Source: an uncultured Mycoplasmatota bacterium (GTDB lineage Bacteria; Bacillota_I; Bacilli_A; RF39; UBA660). From it: a stretch of DNA of 47,491 nt. Both the position numbers and the translations under genes were made by a program. Under the pieces are notes generated by a model that was not told the DNA's origin, ran no database searches, and saw only the letters and a program-made list of their open reading frames with translations. Location: contig CANRSQ010000004.1 of assembly GCA_947642475.1 (NCBI GenBank), positions 1-47,491 of the forward strand, given 5' to 3'. Position 1 is the stretch's first letter; every line of letters begins with the position of its first letter. This document shows positions 40,773 to 47,491 of this stretch, in pieces.

Positions 40773-41760
40773 CCTCTGCTTCTTCTAACATATTAGTTAT
40801 AAATATACCATATCCCTTATGCGGATTATCAACAACCACATGAGTTACCGCACCAACAATGTAATCTCCCTGAACAATTGGTGATCCACTCATTCCCTGA
40901 ATAATCCCATTAGTTTTTTCTAATAAATCTTTATCAGTAATTTCAAAGACAAAATTTTTAGTATCCTGTTGTTTTTTATTAACTTTAGTAATATTAATTT
41001 CATATTCCTTAATTTCTTTACCATCAAGAACAGTTAAAATTTTAGCCTTACCAGTTTTAATATCAGAAGGCTGAGCTACATTATAAGTATCTTTATCAGG
41101 TAATGTACCAGTATATGTACCAAAAATTCCCTGAGTTGTATTTTCTGCTACCTCACCAGTTGTTTTATTAGCGTCATACTTAGCTTGTTTTTCACCTGGA
41201 TTACCATCAGAACTTGGAACAACTCCAGTAACCGTAGAATCAAAAATTTTACCATCTTTAATTTCTAATAATTTACCAGTAGTCTGTTCTTGTATTTCAT
41301 GACCTAAAGCACCAAATAATTTAGTTTCAGGATCAATAAAAGTCAAAGTCCCAATTCCAGTAACACTATCCTTTACATAAAGACCAGTTTTATAAATATT
41401 GTCATCATCTTTATATAATTTTAAAGTTGCAGTTTTCTCTTTACCACCACGCAAATATCCCACCGATACAGCACCATCACTAGAATCATTAATTTTAGCC
41501 GCCATATCTTCAATATTATTAACTTTATTATCATTGATAGTAGTTATAATGTCACCAGTTTTTAAACCTGCATCAGTTGCTGGAGAATTTCCATCAACAT
41601 CATAAACACCAACAATTAAAACACCATTAGAATTTAAAGTAATACCAATATTTTCACCTGAGGCAATAATTTTGTCAGAATATGCTAAAGCATTTATGGG
41701 TATAATAAAAAATGATAAAAGAAGCATGATGATAGTTTTTTCAAAATTTTTAAAAAACAA
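40768..41760 (-). CDS. spoIVB: SpoIVB-like S55 serine peptidase with PDZ domain
   Basis: Secreted or membrane-tethered protease that in Bacillus triggers pro-sigma-K processing across the forespore membrane. N-terminal hydrophobic signal/anchor (10-27), PDZ domain (about 45-115, AGLKTGDIITTINDNKV), S55 domain with GIGTLTFIDPETKLFGALGHEI (H154 predicted catalytic) and QGMSGSPIVQGDYIVGAVTHV (S291 nucleophile), ending GYGIFITNMLEEAE. It must start at TTG 41760, eight bases after GGAG; the next ATG would cut the signal. At 330 aa it is shorter than the about 425-aa Bacillus protein, mainly before the PDZ. Confidence 0.92.
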   Translation of the reverse strand: MFFKNFEKTIIMLLLSFFIIPINALAYSDKIIASGENIGITLNSNGVLIVGVYDVDGNSPATDAGLKTGDIITTINDNKVNNIEDMAAKINDSSDGAVSVGYLRGGKEKTATLKLYKDDDNIYKTGLYVKDSVTGIGTLTFIDPETKLFGALGHEIQEQTTGKLLEIKDGKIFDSTVTGVVPSSDGNPGEKQAKYDANKTTGEVAENTTQGIFGTYTGTLPDKDTYNVAQPSDIKTGKAKILTVLDGKEIKEYEINITKVNKKQQDTKNFVFEITDKDLLEKTNGIIQGMSGSPIVQGDYIVGAVTHVVVDNPHKGYGIFITNMLEEAED

Positions 41761-41810
41761 AAAATCATCTCCTATAACATAAATCAGACTACACTATTAT
41801 TATAATTCAA

Positions 41811-41841
41811 AATAAAAAAAATAAAGGTAGAATATTCTACC
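41811..41841 (-). terminator. galE terminator
   Basis: GGTAGA (41826-41831) and TCTACC (41836-41841) form a stem around ATAT, with a T-rich minus-strand tail. Confidence 0.85.
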
Positions 41842-41849
41842 ATTTATCT

Positions 41850-42848
41850 TCATTGTTTTTTAGAAGCAAATCTATAAGCATCTCTGCACATATCTTCTAT
41901 ATCTTTTTCCGCTCTCCATCCAAGCTTTTCATTAGCTAAACTAGGATCAGCATAACAACTAGCAATATCTCCAGGTCTTCTTCCTTCAACAACATAAGGA
42001 ACCTTAACATTATTAACCTTTTCAGTCATTTTAATTAATTCCATAACACTATATCCATTACCAGTTCCTAAATTAAATATGCCAAGACCACCATTACTAT
42101 TCAAATAATCAATTGCCTTAATATGACCTTTCGCCAAATCAACAACATGAATATAATCGCGAACACCAGTACCATCTTCAGTATCATAATCATCGCCAAA
42201 AACATGAACCATTTCATATTCACCTGTTGCAACTCTCATAATATATGGCATAATATTATTAGGAATATCTTTAGGATTCTCACCAATTAATCCGCTTTCA
42301 TGAGCACCAATCGGATTAAAATATCTTAATAAGACAATATTCCATTTATCATTAGATTTACTTAAATCTTTTAAAATTTGTTCTATCATTAATTTAGTAT
42401 ATCCATAAGGATTGGTTGCCGATAAAGGAAAATCTTCTTTTATTGGCAAAGTATGAGGTTTTCCATAAACAGTCGCTGAAGAAGAAAATACCAAATTATA
42501 AACGCCAAATTTTTCCATAACCTCAAGCAAATTTAAAGTAGATCCAATATTATTCTGATAATACATGAGTGGCTTTTCTACAGATTCACCAACTGCCTTA
42601 TAACCTGCAAAATGAATAACAGAATCAATGTTTTCGTTTGTAAAAATCTCTTCTAAAAACTTTTTATCACAAACGTCACCTTCATAAAAAATAAACTCTT
42701 TATCTGTAATCATAGAAATCTTATCAAGAACACTAGAATCAGAATTAGAAAAATTATCAACAATAACAACCTCATATCCAGACTCTAATAACTCTACAAC
42801 TGTATGACTTCCAATATATCCAGCACCACCAGTAACAAGTACTTTCAT
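41850..42848 (-). CDS. galE: UDP-glucose 4-epimerase
   Basis: Extended short-chain dehydrogenase interconverting UDP-glucose and UDP-galactose (possibly the GlcNAc/GalNAc pair). NAD-binding GGAGYIG (7-13), catalytic S122-S124 region SSSATVYG, and Y148-x3-K152 in NPYGYTKL; RPGDIASCYAD and the C-terminal GW are typical. 332 aa. Start ATG 42848 with AGGAG. Likely supplies galactose units to the glycan island, from which it is separated by the SpoIVB-like gene; galactose would fit with ricin-type lectin domains of the GH25 protein. Confidence 0.96.
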   Translation of the reverse strand: MKVLVTGGAGYIGSHTVVELLESGYEVVIVDNFSNSDSSVLDKISMITDKEFIFYEGDVCDKKFLEEIFTNENIDSVIHFAGYKAVGESVEKPLMYYQNNIGSTLNLLEVMEKFGVYNLVFSSSATVYGKPHTLPIKEDFPLSATNPYGYTKLMIEQILKDLSKSNDKWNIVLLRYFNPIGAHESGLIGENPKDIPNNIMPYIMRVATGEYEMVHVFGDDYDTEDGTGVRDYIHVVDLAKGHIKAIDYLNSNGGLGIFNLGTGNGYSVMELIKMTEKVNNVKVPYVVEGRRPGDIASCYADPSLANEKLGWRAEKDIEDMCRDAYRFASKKQ

Positions 42849-42890
42849 TTTATCACTCTCCTAATACATCAATATTAACACATTTTATAA

Positions 42891-42951
42891 TATAATTCAA
42901 TTTTGCCTAATATTGTCATAAATAAAAAATAAAGGCAGAATCAATTACCAA
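42891..42951. repeat. Left copy of a dispersed intergenic repeat
   Basis: Part A at 42891-42916 begins TATAATTCAATTTTGCC; part B at 42928-42951 begins AATAAAGGCAGAA. Part A matches 43695-43720 in 24 of 26 positions; part B matches 43664-43687. Short related segments lie at 41801-41810 and 41820-41841 by the galE terminator. Confidence 0.65.
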
Positions 42952-42979
42952 CGGTTTTAAATGAATTAACCCAAAGTTA

Positions 42980-43008
42980 TTGACAAAGAAGAATAAAAAT
43001 TATATAAT
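42980..43008 (+). promoter_or_regulatory. Perfect consensus promoter of a small RNA
   Basis: TTGACA (42980-42985), 17-base spacer, TATAAT (43003-43008). No plus-strand protein gene follows within 700 bases; transcription would begin near 43015, at the base of a hairpin. Confidence 0.85.
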
Positions 43009-43014
43009 AAAAAA

Positions 43015-43068
43015 GAATTAACGAAGTCCTTGAGCAATTGTAGCTCTATGGAGGGAGTTAATTTTTTT
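43015..43068 (+). ncRNA. Putative self-terminating structured small RNA, antisense to the 3' end of the nuclease mRNA
   Basis: The predicted transcript is about 54 nt. AATTAAC (43016-43022) pairs with GTTAATT (43057-43063); inside, TCC (43027-43029) may pair with GGA (43050-43052) and GAGC (43032-43035) with GCTC (43043-43046). The outer stem runs into T7, an intrinsic terminator. There is no RBS-ORF of useful size. The 3' arm covers the stop codon of the convergent gene (43060-43058), and the whole RNA is complementary to that gene's 3' untranslated region, for which the same hairpin acts as terminator. Function as antitoxin or antisense regulator is inference. Confidence 0.62.
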
Positions 43069-43597
43069 CTATTATAAATATAGCAATCGATAAATCATAA
43101 TTTTTATCATTAACATAATTAAACGACGACATTTCTTTTGGTAATTTAACACCAATAGCCTCTAGCCACTCCCCACCTTCTCTATTAAAAAATAAAATTT
43201 TATTTTCTTTATATAATCTTTCAATAAATAAATCAGCATTATTTCTTCCATATATGCTAGTTATTTTATGAACTTTAAAATTTTTTTCATTTTTATTTAA
43301 AGCAATAGACAACATAATTGGTTTACCGTTGGTATCCCATTGTTTAATAAAAACCACTATAGAGTCTTTTCTTGTAACTGATGTTGCTGCCAAAATAGCA
43401 TCTTTAATTTGTTCATCTAATAAATATAAATTATTTTTAGATATGCCATGCTTTTCAAAAATTTTATTAATAGTCTTCCAATTAATAACTAATTTTTTAT
43501 CATCACAAATAGTTGGATTATTTGGGAAACAATCACTAATAGAAATCACAGAACTTTTTTCATTTTGGTTTAATTGATTATAAATTTCTTTCGACAT
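43058..43597 (-). CDS. Stand-alone MuF-C/PBECR-like putative nuclease (toxin-like)
   Basis: 179 aa, no signal peptide. The layout matches the C-terminal toxin-like domain of phage MuF polypeptides (barnase-EndoU-colicin-RelE-like nuclease superfamily): an early His-containing helix end FEKHGISKNNL (47-57), strands SIVVFIKQWDTNGKPIMLSIALNK (79-102), then HKITSIYGRNNADLFIERL (110-128), KILFFNRE and the closing EWLEAIGVKLPKE (143-155). Here it is encoded alone with no phage genes around. No RBS precedes the ATG and the promoter places transcription start at the ATG. A convergent small RNA overlaps its end. Likely an RNA-cleaving toxin or stress nuclease; that activity is inferred from family membership. 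Confidence 0.72.
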   Translation of the reverse strand: MSKEIYNQLNQNEKSSVISISDCFPNNPTICDDKKLVINWKTINKIFEKHGISKNNLYLLDEQIKDAILAATSVTRKDSIVVFIKQWDTNGKPIMLSIALNKNEKNFKVHKITSIYGRNNADLFIERLYKENKILFFNREGGEWLEAIGVKLPKEMSSFNYVNDKNYDLSIAIFIIEKN

Positions 43598-43604
43598 ATT
43601 TTAT

Positions 43605-43633
43605 ATAATAGCATAATTAAAAAGCAAAGTAAA
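43605..43633 (-). promoter_or_regulatory. Promoter predicting a leaderless nuclease mRNA
   Basis: Minus strand TTTACT (43633-43628), 17-base spacer ending TGC (extended -10), TATTAT (43610-43605). Seven bases separate the -10 from the ATG at 43597, so transcription would start at or next to the A of the start codon. Confidence 0.55.
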
Positions 43634-43663
43634 CATTTTTTAATAACATTAATTTAAAGCAAA

Positions 43664-43720
43664 AATAAAGGTAGAAAAAATTGCCAATAACTTTTATAAT
43701 TCAATTTTGCCCAATCTTGT
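43664..43720. repeat. Right copy of the dispersed intergenic repeat
   Basis: Part B at 43664-43687 (AATAAAGGTAGAA...) precedes part A at 43695-43720 (TATAATTCAATTTTGCC...). The order is reversed relative to the left copy, and the two copies flank the nuclease/small RNA locus on both sides. Confidence 0.65.
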
Positions 43721-43745
43721 TTTTACATAAAAATTATGTTAAAAT
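43717..43745 (+). promoter_or_regulatory. Promoter of the CDP-alcohol transferase gene
   Basis: TTGTTT (43717-43722), 17-base spacer, TAAAAT (43740-43745); the -35 lies at the end of the repeat copy. Confidence 0.6.
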
Positions 43746-43770
43746 AACAAGCAAAAAAGAGGTGTATTAT

Positions 43771-44547
43771 ATGGCAATAACAACCAAAGAACAATTAATA
43801 AAAGATTTAAAAAATCCAAGAGCAATCATCCCTAATCTTTTAAGTGCATCAAGAATGTTTGCCCCGCTTGTTATCCCACCTCTTGCCTTATCAGGCAATA
43901 TTCCTCTTACTTTAATAGCTACAGCAGCTTTTTTATCAACTGATTTTCTAGACGGAAAAATTGCCAGAACTCTTAATGGGCAAACCAAATTAGGTCAGCT
44001 ATTAGACCAAATTTCAGACAAAATATGTTCAATTGGTCTTTTACTCGCATTAGTTCCTTCTATTCCGCTAATGATCGTTCCATTAATTTTAGAAAGTACA
44101 ATCGCATTAATAAATATTAACGCATCTACAAAAGAACATAAAGGTGACGGAAAAAGTACTCAAAACGGTCGATTAAAAATGTGGCCACTTAGCGTCTCAC
44201 TAATTTCCGGTTATGGTATGTTATTATCACCTTCAATAATTTTTAAAGCTATAACATATCTAGGAATATTAACTACAGCCGCTTTAGAAGTAGTAAACAT
44301 CAAAGAATATTATGAATTATCAAAACCAAAAGATAATGAAGAAAAAGAAGAAAGAATTAAACCAATCACTAATACCCAAAACCAAAAATCAAAAACAAGC
44401 GAAAAACAAAAAGCCATTGCCTATACAGAAATAACAGAATATATTGAGCAATGTCCAAGCATATCAGAATTAACCGAAATAAAAGAACTAATTAATCCAA
44501 TCATAGAAATGCAAGCAAAAGAAAAAATCAAGCAAAAAAAGCGATAA
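43771..44547 (+). CDS. CDP-alcohol phosphatidyltransferase with charged C-terminal extension
   Basis: Membrane phospholipid synthase of the PgsA type, 258 aa from ATG 43771 (GAGGTG upstream). The full CDP-OH motif is present: D58, D61-G62, A65-R66, G75, D79 and D83 (the last Asp the catalytic base). Five or six TM segments end near residue 185. About 70 further residues (KDNEEKEERIKPITNTQNQKS...) form a charged, probably cytosolic tail not usual for PgsA. It could be phosphatidylglycerophosphate synthase, but the alcohol substrate is not fixed by sequence. Convergent with the rhomboid gene. Confidence 0.88.
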   Translation: MAITTKEQLIKDLKNPRAIIPNLLSASRMFAPLVIPPLALSGNIPLTLIATAAFLSTDFLDGKIARTLNGQTKLGQLLDQISDKICSIGLLLALVPSIPLMIVPLILESTIALININASTKEHKGDGKSTQNGRLKMWPLSVSLISGYGMLLSPSIIFKAITYLGILTTAALEVVNIKEYYELSKPKDNEEKEERIKPITNTQNQKSKTSEKQKAIAYTEITEYIEQCPSISELTEIKELINPIIEMQAKEKIKQKKR

Positions 44548-44562
44548 CAAAATCGCTTTTTT
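44536..44562. terminator. Bidirectional terminator containing a stop codon
   Basis: AAAAAGCGAT (44536-44545) pairs with ATCGCTTTTT (44552-44561), 6-base loop. The UAA of the phosphatidyltransferase gene (44545-44547) lies at the loop edge. Confidence 0.9.
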
Positions 44563-45700
44563 ATTGTATATTCATACCACTAAAAGTCATATAAAGTAAA
44601 AATCCCACTAATATAATATATAATATTGTTCCATTAATCATTTCAAATCTAGTAGACTTGTATTTAACACCTACAGCCATAGTTGCAAATACACCACCAA
44701 TTAAACCACCAATATGTCCCCAATTATCAATTCCAGGCGCCATACCAATAAGTAAGTTCAAAATAATCAAAGGAATAATTTGCGATTTAACAACAGATTC
44801 TAAATATACACGATAATGATATCCAAAATATACTAAAGAACCAAGTAAACCAAAGATTGCACCAGAAGCACCAACACTATAACCAGTACTCATAAATATA
44901 GATAAACAGTTTCCAGCAAAACCACTAAGTAAATATACAATAATATATTTAGCCTTACCTAAGAAACTTTCCAGTTGCATACCAATAACATAAATGGCAT
45001 AACAGTTAAATAACAAATGAAGTAAATTAGCGTGTAAAAACATTCCCGTAAATAAACGATAAAACTCTCCATGCGTAACCATAAATCTGTTAACCGCAAA
45101 ATCATCAACCACACCAAACATATGGCTTAAAAAATAAATAATTACATTAATCAAAATAAGCGCATAAGTAACAACAGGTCTTTTCATTGTAAATACTTCT
45201 TCATTCATCTTCGCATCACCTTCATTCTTCTGATAAATATCGCCAGTTAACTTCATAAAAAGTTCCGCCCCTTTTTCTGTAAAAGTCATTTCATTAGTAA
45301 TATCTGGAAACGTATCAATAATAAAATTATAATTATTTAAATCATCAGTATCACTAACAGACGCTATATCAATTTTTGGAATATCTTCAAACTTATTTAA
45401 ATCAACATTATCATTAAGATTAACAAAAATACTAAGCGCATTCATTTTAAAAGAAAGAGTCTTTTTCTTAATCATTTTCATAAGTTTTTTAGTTTTAAAT
45501 AAATCAAATTCAAATTGTTCATCATTATGAATATAATTAGAAACAATTCTAACAATTTTATAATCCTCTTCTAAATTTTCAAGCCAAATTTCACCTTGAA
45601 CTCCTCTAATTACAATCGGAGTATAATTTTTTTCAGAAATGAAATACCTAAGTAATTTCATAACAAGCTCGTCATTTGGATCCGTAAGCATCTCTTCCAT
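44561..45700 (-). CDS. Rhomboid intramembrane serine protease (GluP/YqgP-like)
   Basis: 379-aa protein with a 170-residue N-terminal cytosolic domain and a seven-TM-type rhomboid core. Catalytic S279 in GASGAIFG and H329 in NWGHIGGL; LFTGMFLHANLLHLLFN (216-232) carries the conserved His/Asn of TM2. The plan matches Bacillus GluP, which cleaves membrane proteins and helps in metal-transporter quality control. ATG 45700 with GGAGG is chosen over the upstream GTG/ATG frame. Downstream of rluD in the lspA-rluD-rhomboid operon. Confidence 0.92.
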   Translation of the reverse strand: MEEMLTDPNDELVMKLLRYFISEKNYTPIVIRGVQGEIWLENLEEDYKIVRIVSNYIHNDEQFEFDLFKTKKLMKMIKKKTLSFKMNALSIFVNLNDNVDLNKFEDIPKIDIASVSDTDDLNNYNFIIDTFPDITNEMTFTEKGAELFMKLTGDIYQKNEGDAKMNEEVFTMKRPVVTYALILINVIIYFLSHMFGVVDDFAVNRFMVTHGEFYRLFTGMFLHANLLHLLFNCYAIYVIGMQLESFLGKAKYIIVYLLSGFAGNCLSIFMSTGYSVGASGAIFGLLGSLVYFGYHYRVYLESVVKSQIIPLIILNLLIGMAPGIDNWGHIGGLIGGVFATMAVGVKYKSTRFEMINGTILYIILVGFLLYMTFSGMNIQ

Positions 45701-45710
45701 AAAAAACCTC

Positions 45711-46586
45711 CTATTCAAAATGTTTCATTATATTTATAAATTTCAAAGGTAGTTCACTATCAAACTGCATATATTCACCACTAGTAGGATGAATAAAACC
45801 TAACTCCTTCGCATGTAAACATTGTCCAGAATCATCAATTAACTTTCTTTTGCCATAAACGGGATCATTAACAACCGGATGTCCAATATAGTCCATATGA
45901 ACCCTAATCTGATGAGTACGCCCAGTTTCTAATTTCAATTCAATCAAAGTAACCTCATCAAATCTTTTTAAAACCTTAAAATGCGTAATAGCTTCCTTCC
46001 CATCAGGATTAATCGCCATTTTTTTACGATCGTTTAAAGATCTACCAATAGGCGCATCAATTAATCCAGTATCATTAGGAATAACGCCCCAAACTAAAGC
46101 TACATATTTTCTATAAGTTTTCTTTTCAGCAAGTTCCTTAGCTAAAATATCATGAGCCTTGTTGTTTTTAGCCACCATCAATAAACCAGTCGTATAAGCA
46201 TCTATCCTGTGAACAATGCCTGGACGAAACTCCCCATTTTTATCACTTAATTTACTATGGTATAAAAGGCCATTAACTAAAGTGCCATGATAATTTCCTG
46301 GTGCTGGATGAACCACTACCCCATTAGCTTTATTAACGACAATCACATCATCATCTTCATAAACAATATCTAAATCCATTTTTTCAGGAGTAACATTCAT
46401 ATCCTCTTCTACGTGATTAACACTAATCTCATCACCCTCACGAGTAATATATCCAGCCTTTACAACCTTACCATTAACTAAAACTTCACCATTTTTAATC
46501 ATCTTAGTAATGCTACTACGGCTAACATCCATTTCCTTAGTTAAAAAATTATCTAAACGTTCACCAGTTTCACTTACCTTATACAT
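45711..46586 (-). CDS. RluD-family ribosomal large-subunit pseudouridine synthase
   Basis: 291 aa. An S4 RNA-binding domain (about 8-60, RLDNFLTKEMDVSRSSITKMIKNGEVLVNG) precedes the catalytic domain with HRIDAYTTGLLM (126-137) and active-site D129; ETGRTHQIRVHM is also present. Probably modifies 23S rRNA at the RluD sites. The start overlaps the end of lspA by eight bases, and the RBS lies within lspA; lspA-rluD is a frequent Bacillota pair. Confidence 0.94.
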   Translation of the reverse strand: MYKVSETGERLDNFLTKEMDVSRSSITKMIKNGEVLVNGKVVKAGYITREGDEISVNHVEEDMNVTPEKMDLDIVYEDDDVIVVNKANGVVVHPAPGNYHGTLVNGLLYHSKLSDKNGEFRPGIVHRIDAYTTGLLMVAKNNKAHDILAKELAEKKTYRKYVALVWGVIPNDTGLIDAPIGRSLNDRKKMAINPDGKEAITHFKVLKRFDEVTLIELKLETGRTHQIRVHMDYIGHPVVNDPVYGKRKLIDDSGQCLHAKELGFIHPTSGEYMQFDSELPLKFINIMKHFE

Positions 46587-47037
46587 CTTCCTTTTCCCCC
46601 TTTAAAATAAATATAACAATTAAAAATATAGAAATAACAATACACATATCCGCAAAATTAAATACCGGAAAACTATAACCAAATAAATTAAAATCTAAAT
46701 AATCAACCACATGACCACGGAAAATTCTATCAATTAAATTCCCTAAAATTCCGCCAATTAAAACACCATAAGTTATTTTTTCAAATCTATTAAGTTCCTT
46801 ACCCTTAATCAAAAAGAAATAAATTAAAATAAGCACAAAAATAGAAATGAAAATCAAAAACAATGTACTAGAACTTAAAATACTAAAAGCAGCTCCAGTA
46901 TTATTAAGCATGGTTAAAGCAAAAAATCCAGATATAACACTTATACTACTTCCAGCCTCAAGAAGACTTCCTAAAGCAAACTTAATCAATTGATCAACAA
47001 AAGTAACAATAAATGCAATTATAAGAATTTTTTTCAT
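46579..47037 (-). CDS. lspA: Lipoprotein signal peptidase (signal peptidase II)
   Basis: 152-aa aspartic membrane protease with four TM segments that removes signal peptides from prolipoproteins. Motifs: NNTGAAFSIL (45-54), GNLIDRIFRGHVVDYLDF (99-116) with catalytic D112, and FPVFNFAD (123-130) with D130. Start is ATG 47037, GGTG six bases upstream; the earlier in-frame GTG is part of the RBS. A TATAAT lies about 16-20 bases upstream of the RBS. Confidence 0.96.
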   Translation of the reverse strand: MKKILIIAFIVTFVDQLIKFALGSLLEAGSSISVISGFFALTMLNNTGAAFSILSSSTLFLIFISIFVLILIYFFLIKGKELNRFEKITYGVLIGGILGNLIDRIFRGHVVDYLDFNLFGYSFPVFNFADMCIVISIFLIVIFILKGEKEDV

Positions 47038-47160
47038 TTTCTTCACCAGATAGTATTATATCAAAATTATAAACAAAAAGATAGATTTACATCATATCAC
47101 CAATAATTTTCATTAAAATTTCATTATTTTGTAACTTTTTTCATTTTTAACAAGGAATTC

Positions 47161-47195
47161 GCCCTACAAATATCGTATGTTATATATATAGGGGC
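47161..47195. promoter_or_regulatory. Promoter region with bracketing inverted repeat
   Basis: An extended -10, TGTTATATA (47178-47186), is bracketed by GCCCTA (47161-47166) and TAGGGGC (47189-47195), which pair with one bulged base. Possible operator for the following gene; weak -35. Confidence 0.4.
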
Positions 47196-47223
47196 AATTT
47201 AAACTATCAAACAAGGAGGAAAT

Positions 47224-47491
47224 ATGAACAAAATAAAAGAAGATATCTATACATCAAATATTAAAACATTGATTGAAAATAATCTAGTTAATAACAAAGT
47301 AAGAAATATCCAAAAAGAAAATGATAAATTAACTACAAACTGGAGCATTGGAAAAGAAATAGTAAAAGCCCATAACGAAGATAAAATTAAATATGGAAAT
47401 AGTTTTATAAAAAATCTAAGCATAGAATTAACCAAGTTGTATGGTCCTGGATATGATTATAGTGATTTAAGGCAAATGAAAAAATTTTATC
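47224..47491 (+). CDS. DUF1016/YhcG-like PDDEXK nuclease family protein, N-terminal part
   Basis: Open frame running off the window: 89 codons from ATG 47224, with AAGGAGG eight bases upstream. The visible part matches the DUF1016 N-terminal domain: NWSIGKEIVKAHNEDKIKYG (about 40-59) then FIKNLSIELTKLYGPGYDYSDLRQMKKFY (about 61-89). Full-length members carry a C-terminal PDDEXK nuclease domain and often lie in restriction or mobile gene neighbourhoods. The catalytic part would be beyond the edge, so activity cannot be judged here. The preceding 180 bases hold no gene. Confidence 0.85.
   Translation, partial: MNKIKEDIYTSNIKTLIENNLVNNKVRNIQKENDKLTTNWSIGKEIVKAHNEDKIKYGNSFIKNLSIELTKLYGPGYDYSDLRQMKKFY

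Noticed and set aside
43015-43068. Riboswitch or T-box leader
   Set aside because: No plus-strand gene follows for 700 bases, and the hairpin is a complete terminator right after the promoter.
43047-43079. Tiny plus-strand ORF starting in the small RNA hairpin
   Set aside because: Nine codons, runs through the terminator, and no RBS.
1-47491. tRNA or rRNA genes
   Set aside because: No cloverleaf-like GC-richer segments with the TTCRA motif were seen in any intergenic gap.

Overview
The window is very AT-rich DNA from a low-GC Bacillota (Firmicutes), class Bacilli in the broad sense. The best fit is one of the uncultured, compact-genome gut lineages (RF39/RFN20/Erysipelotrichales-like); this placement is inference from composition and gene style. 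Standard code is in use: UGA ends several genes (permease ending at 13203, SpoIIM-like, DUF6020-like, GtrA) and Trp is UGG. Shine-Dalgarno sequences are strong, gene gaps are short, and many rho-independent hairpins physically contain the stop codon. Two sporulation-type proteins (SpoIIM-like, SpoIVB-like) suggest endospore ancestry or capacity.

Layout. 1-4.4 kb: NodB polysaccharide deacetylase, an orphan gene, UppP, and an OmpR-type response regulator/histidine kinase pair. 4.4-10.3 kb: an orphan protein, DNA polymerase III delta (HolA), an XRE repressor-like protein divergent from a large secreted repeat protein with a palindromic operator between them, RarA and MscL. 10.3-14.0 kb: an operon of tyrosine recombinase, guanine deaminase, AlkD-like glycosylase and a two-repeat metal permease, then a ZIP transporter. 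14.0-15.9 kb: an accessory patch with a 142-aa membrane protein, a 58-aa membrane ORF bracketed by inverted repeats, a 400-bp non-coding stretch and a 260-aa HTH protein. 16.0-17.9 kb: MnmA, SpoIIM-like and a 46-aa membrane peptide.

18-40.7 kb is a large cell-surface glycan island, nearly all on the minus strand. From its downstream end it holds: a GT-C-like membrane protein, a UbiA-family (decaprenyl-phosphate phosphoribosyltransferase-like) enzyme and an SGNH protein, divergent from an acyltransferase-3; a GH25 lysozyme with twelve ricin-type repeats; DUF6020-GtrA-DUF2304-GT2 (polyprenyl-phosphate sugar module); DUF2142, O-antigen ligase/polymerase-like, GT4, GT2, GT2, GT4, a Stealth sugar-phosphate transferase, PssE/PssD-like split glycosyltransferase, a Wzx-like flippase and GT2. 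Internal terminators and promoters split it into several units. No initiating phosphoglycosyltransferase or chain-length regulator is visible.

40.8-47.5 kb: SpoIVB-like peptidase, GalE, then the most interesting spot: a stand-alone MuF-C/PBECR-like putative nuclease (43058-43597) whose promoter predicts a leaderless mRNA and whose 3' end converges on a perfect-consensus promoter driving a roughly 54-nt self-terminating structured RNA. This is followed by a CDP-alcohol phosphatidyltransferase, rhomboid protease, RluD-type pseudouridine synthase, LspA, and the start of a DUF1016/YhcG-like nuclease cut by the window edge. No rRNA, tRNA, CRISPR array or insertion sequence was recognised.
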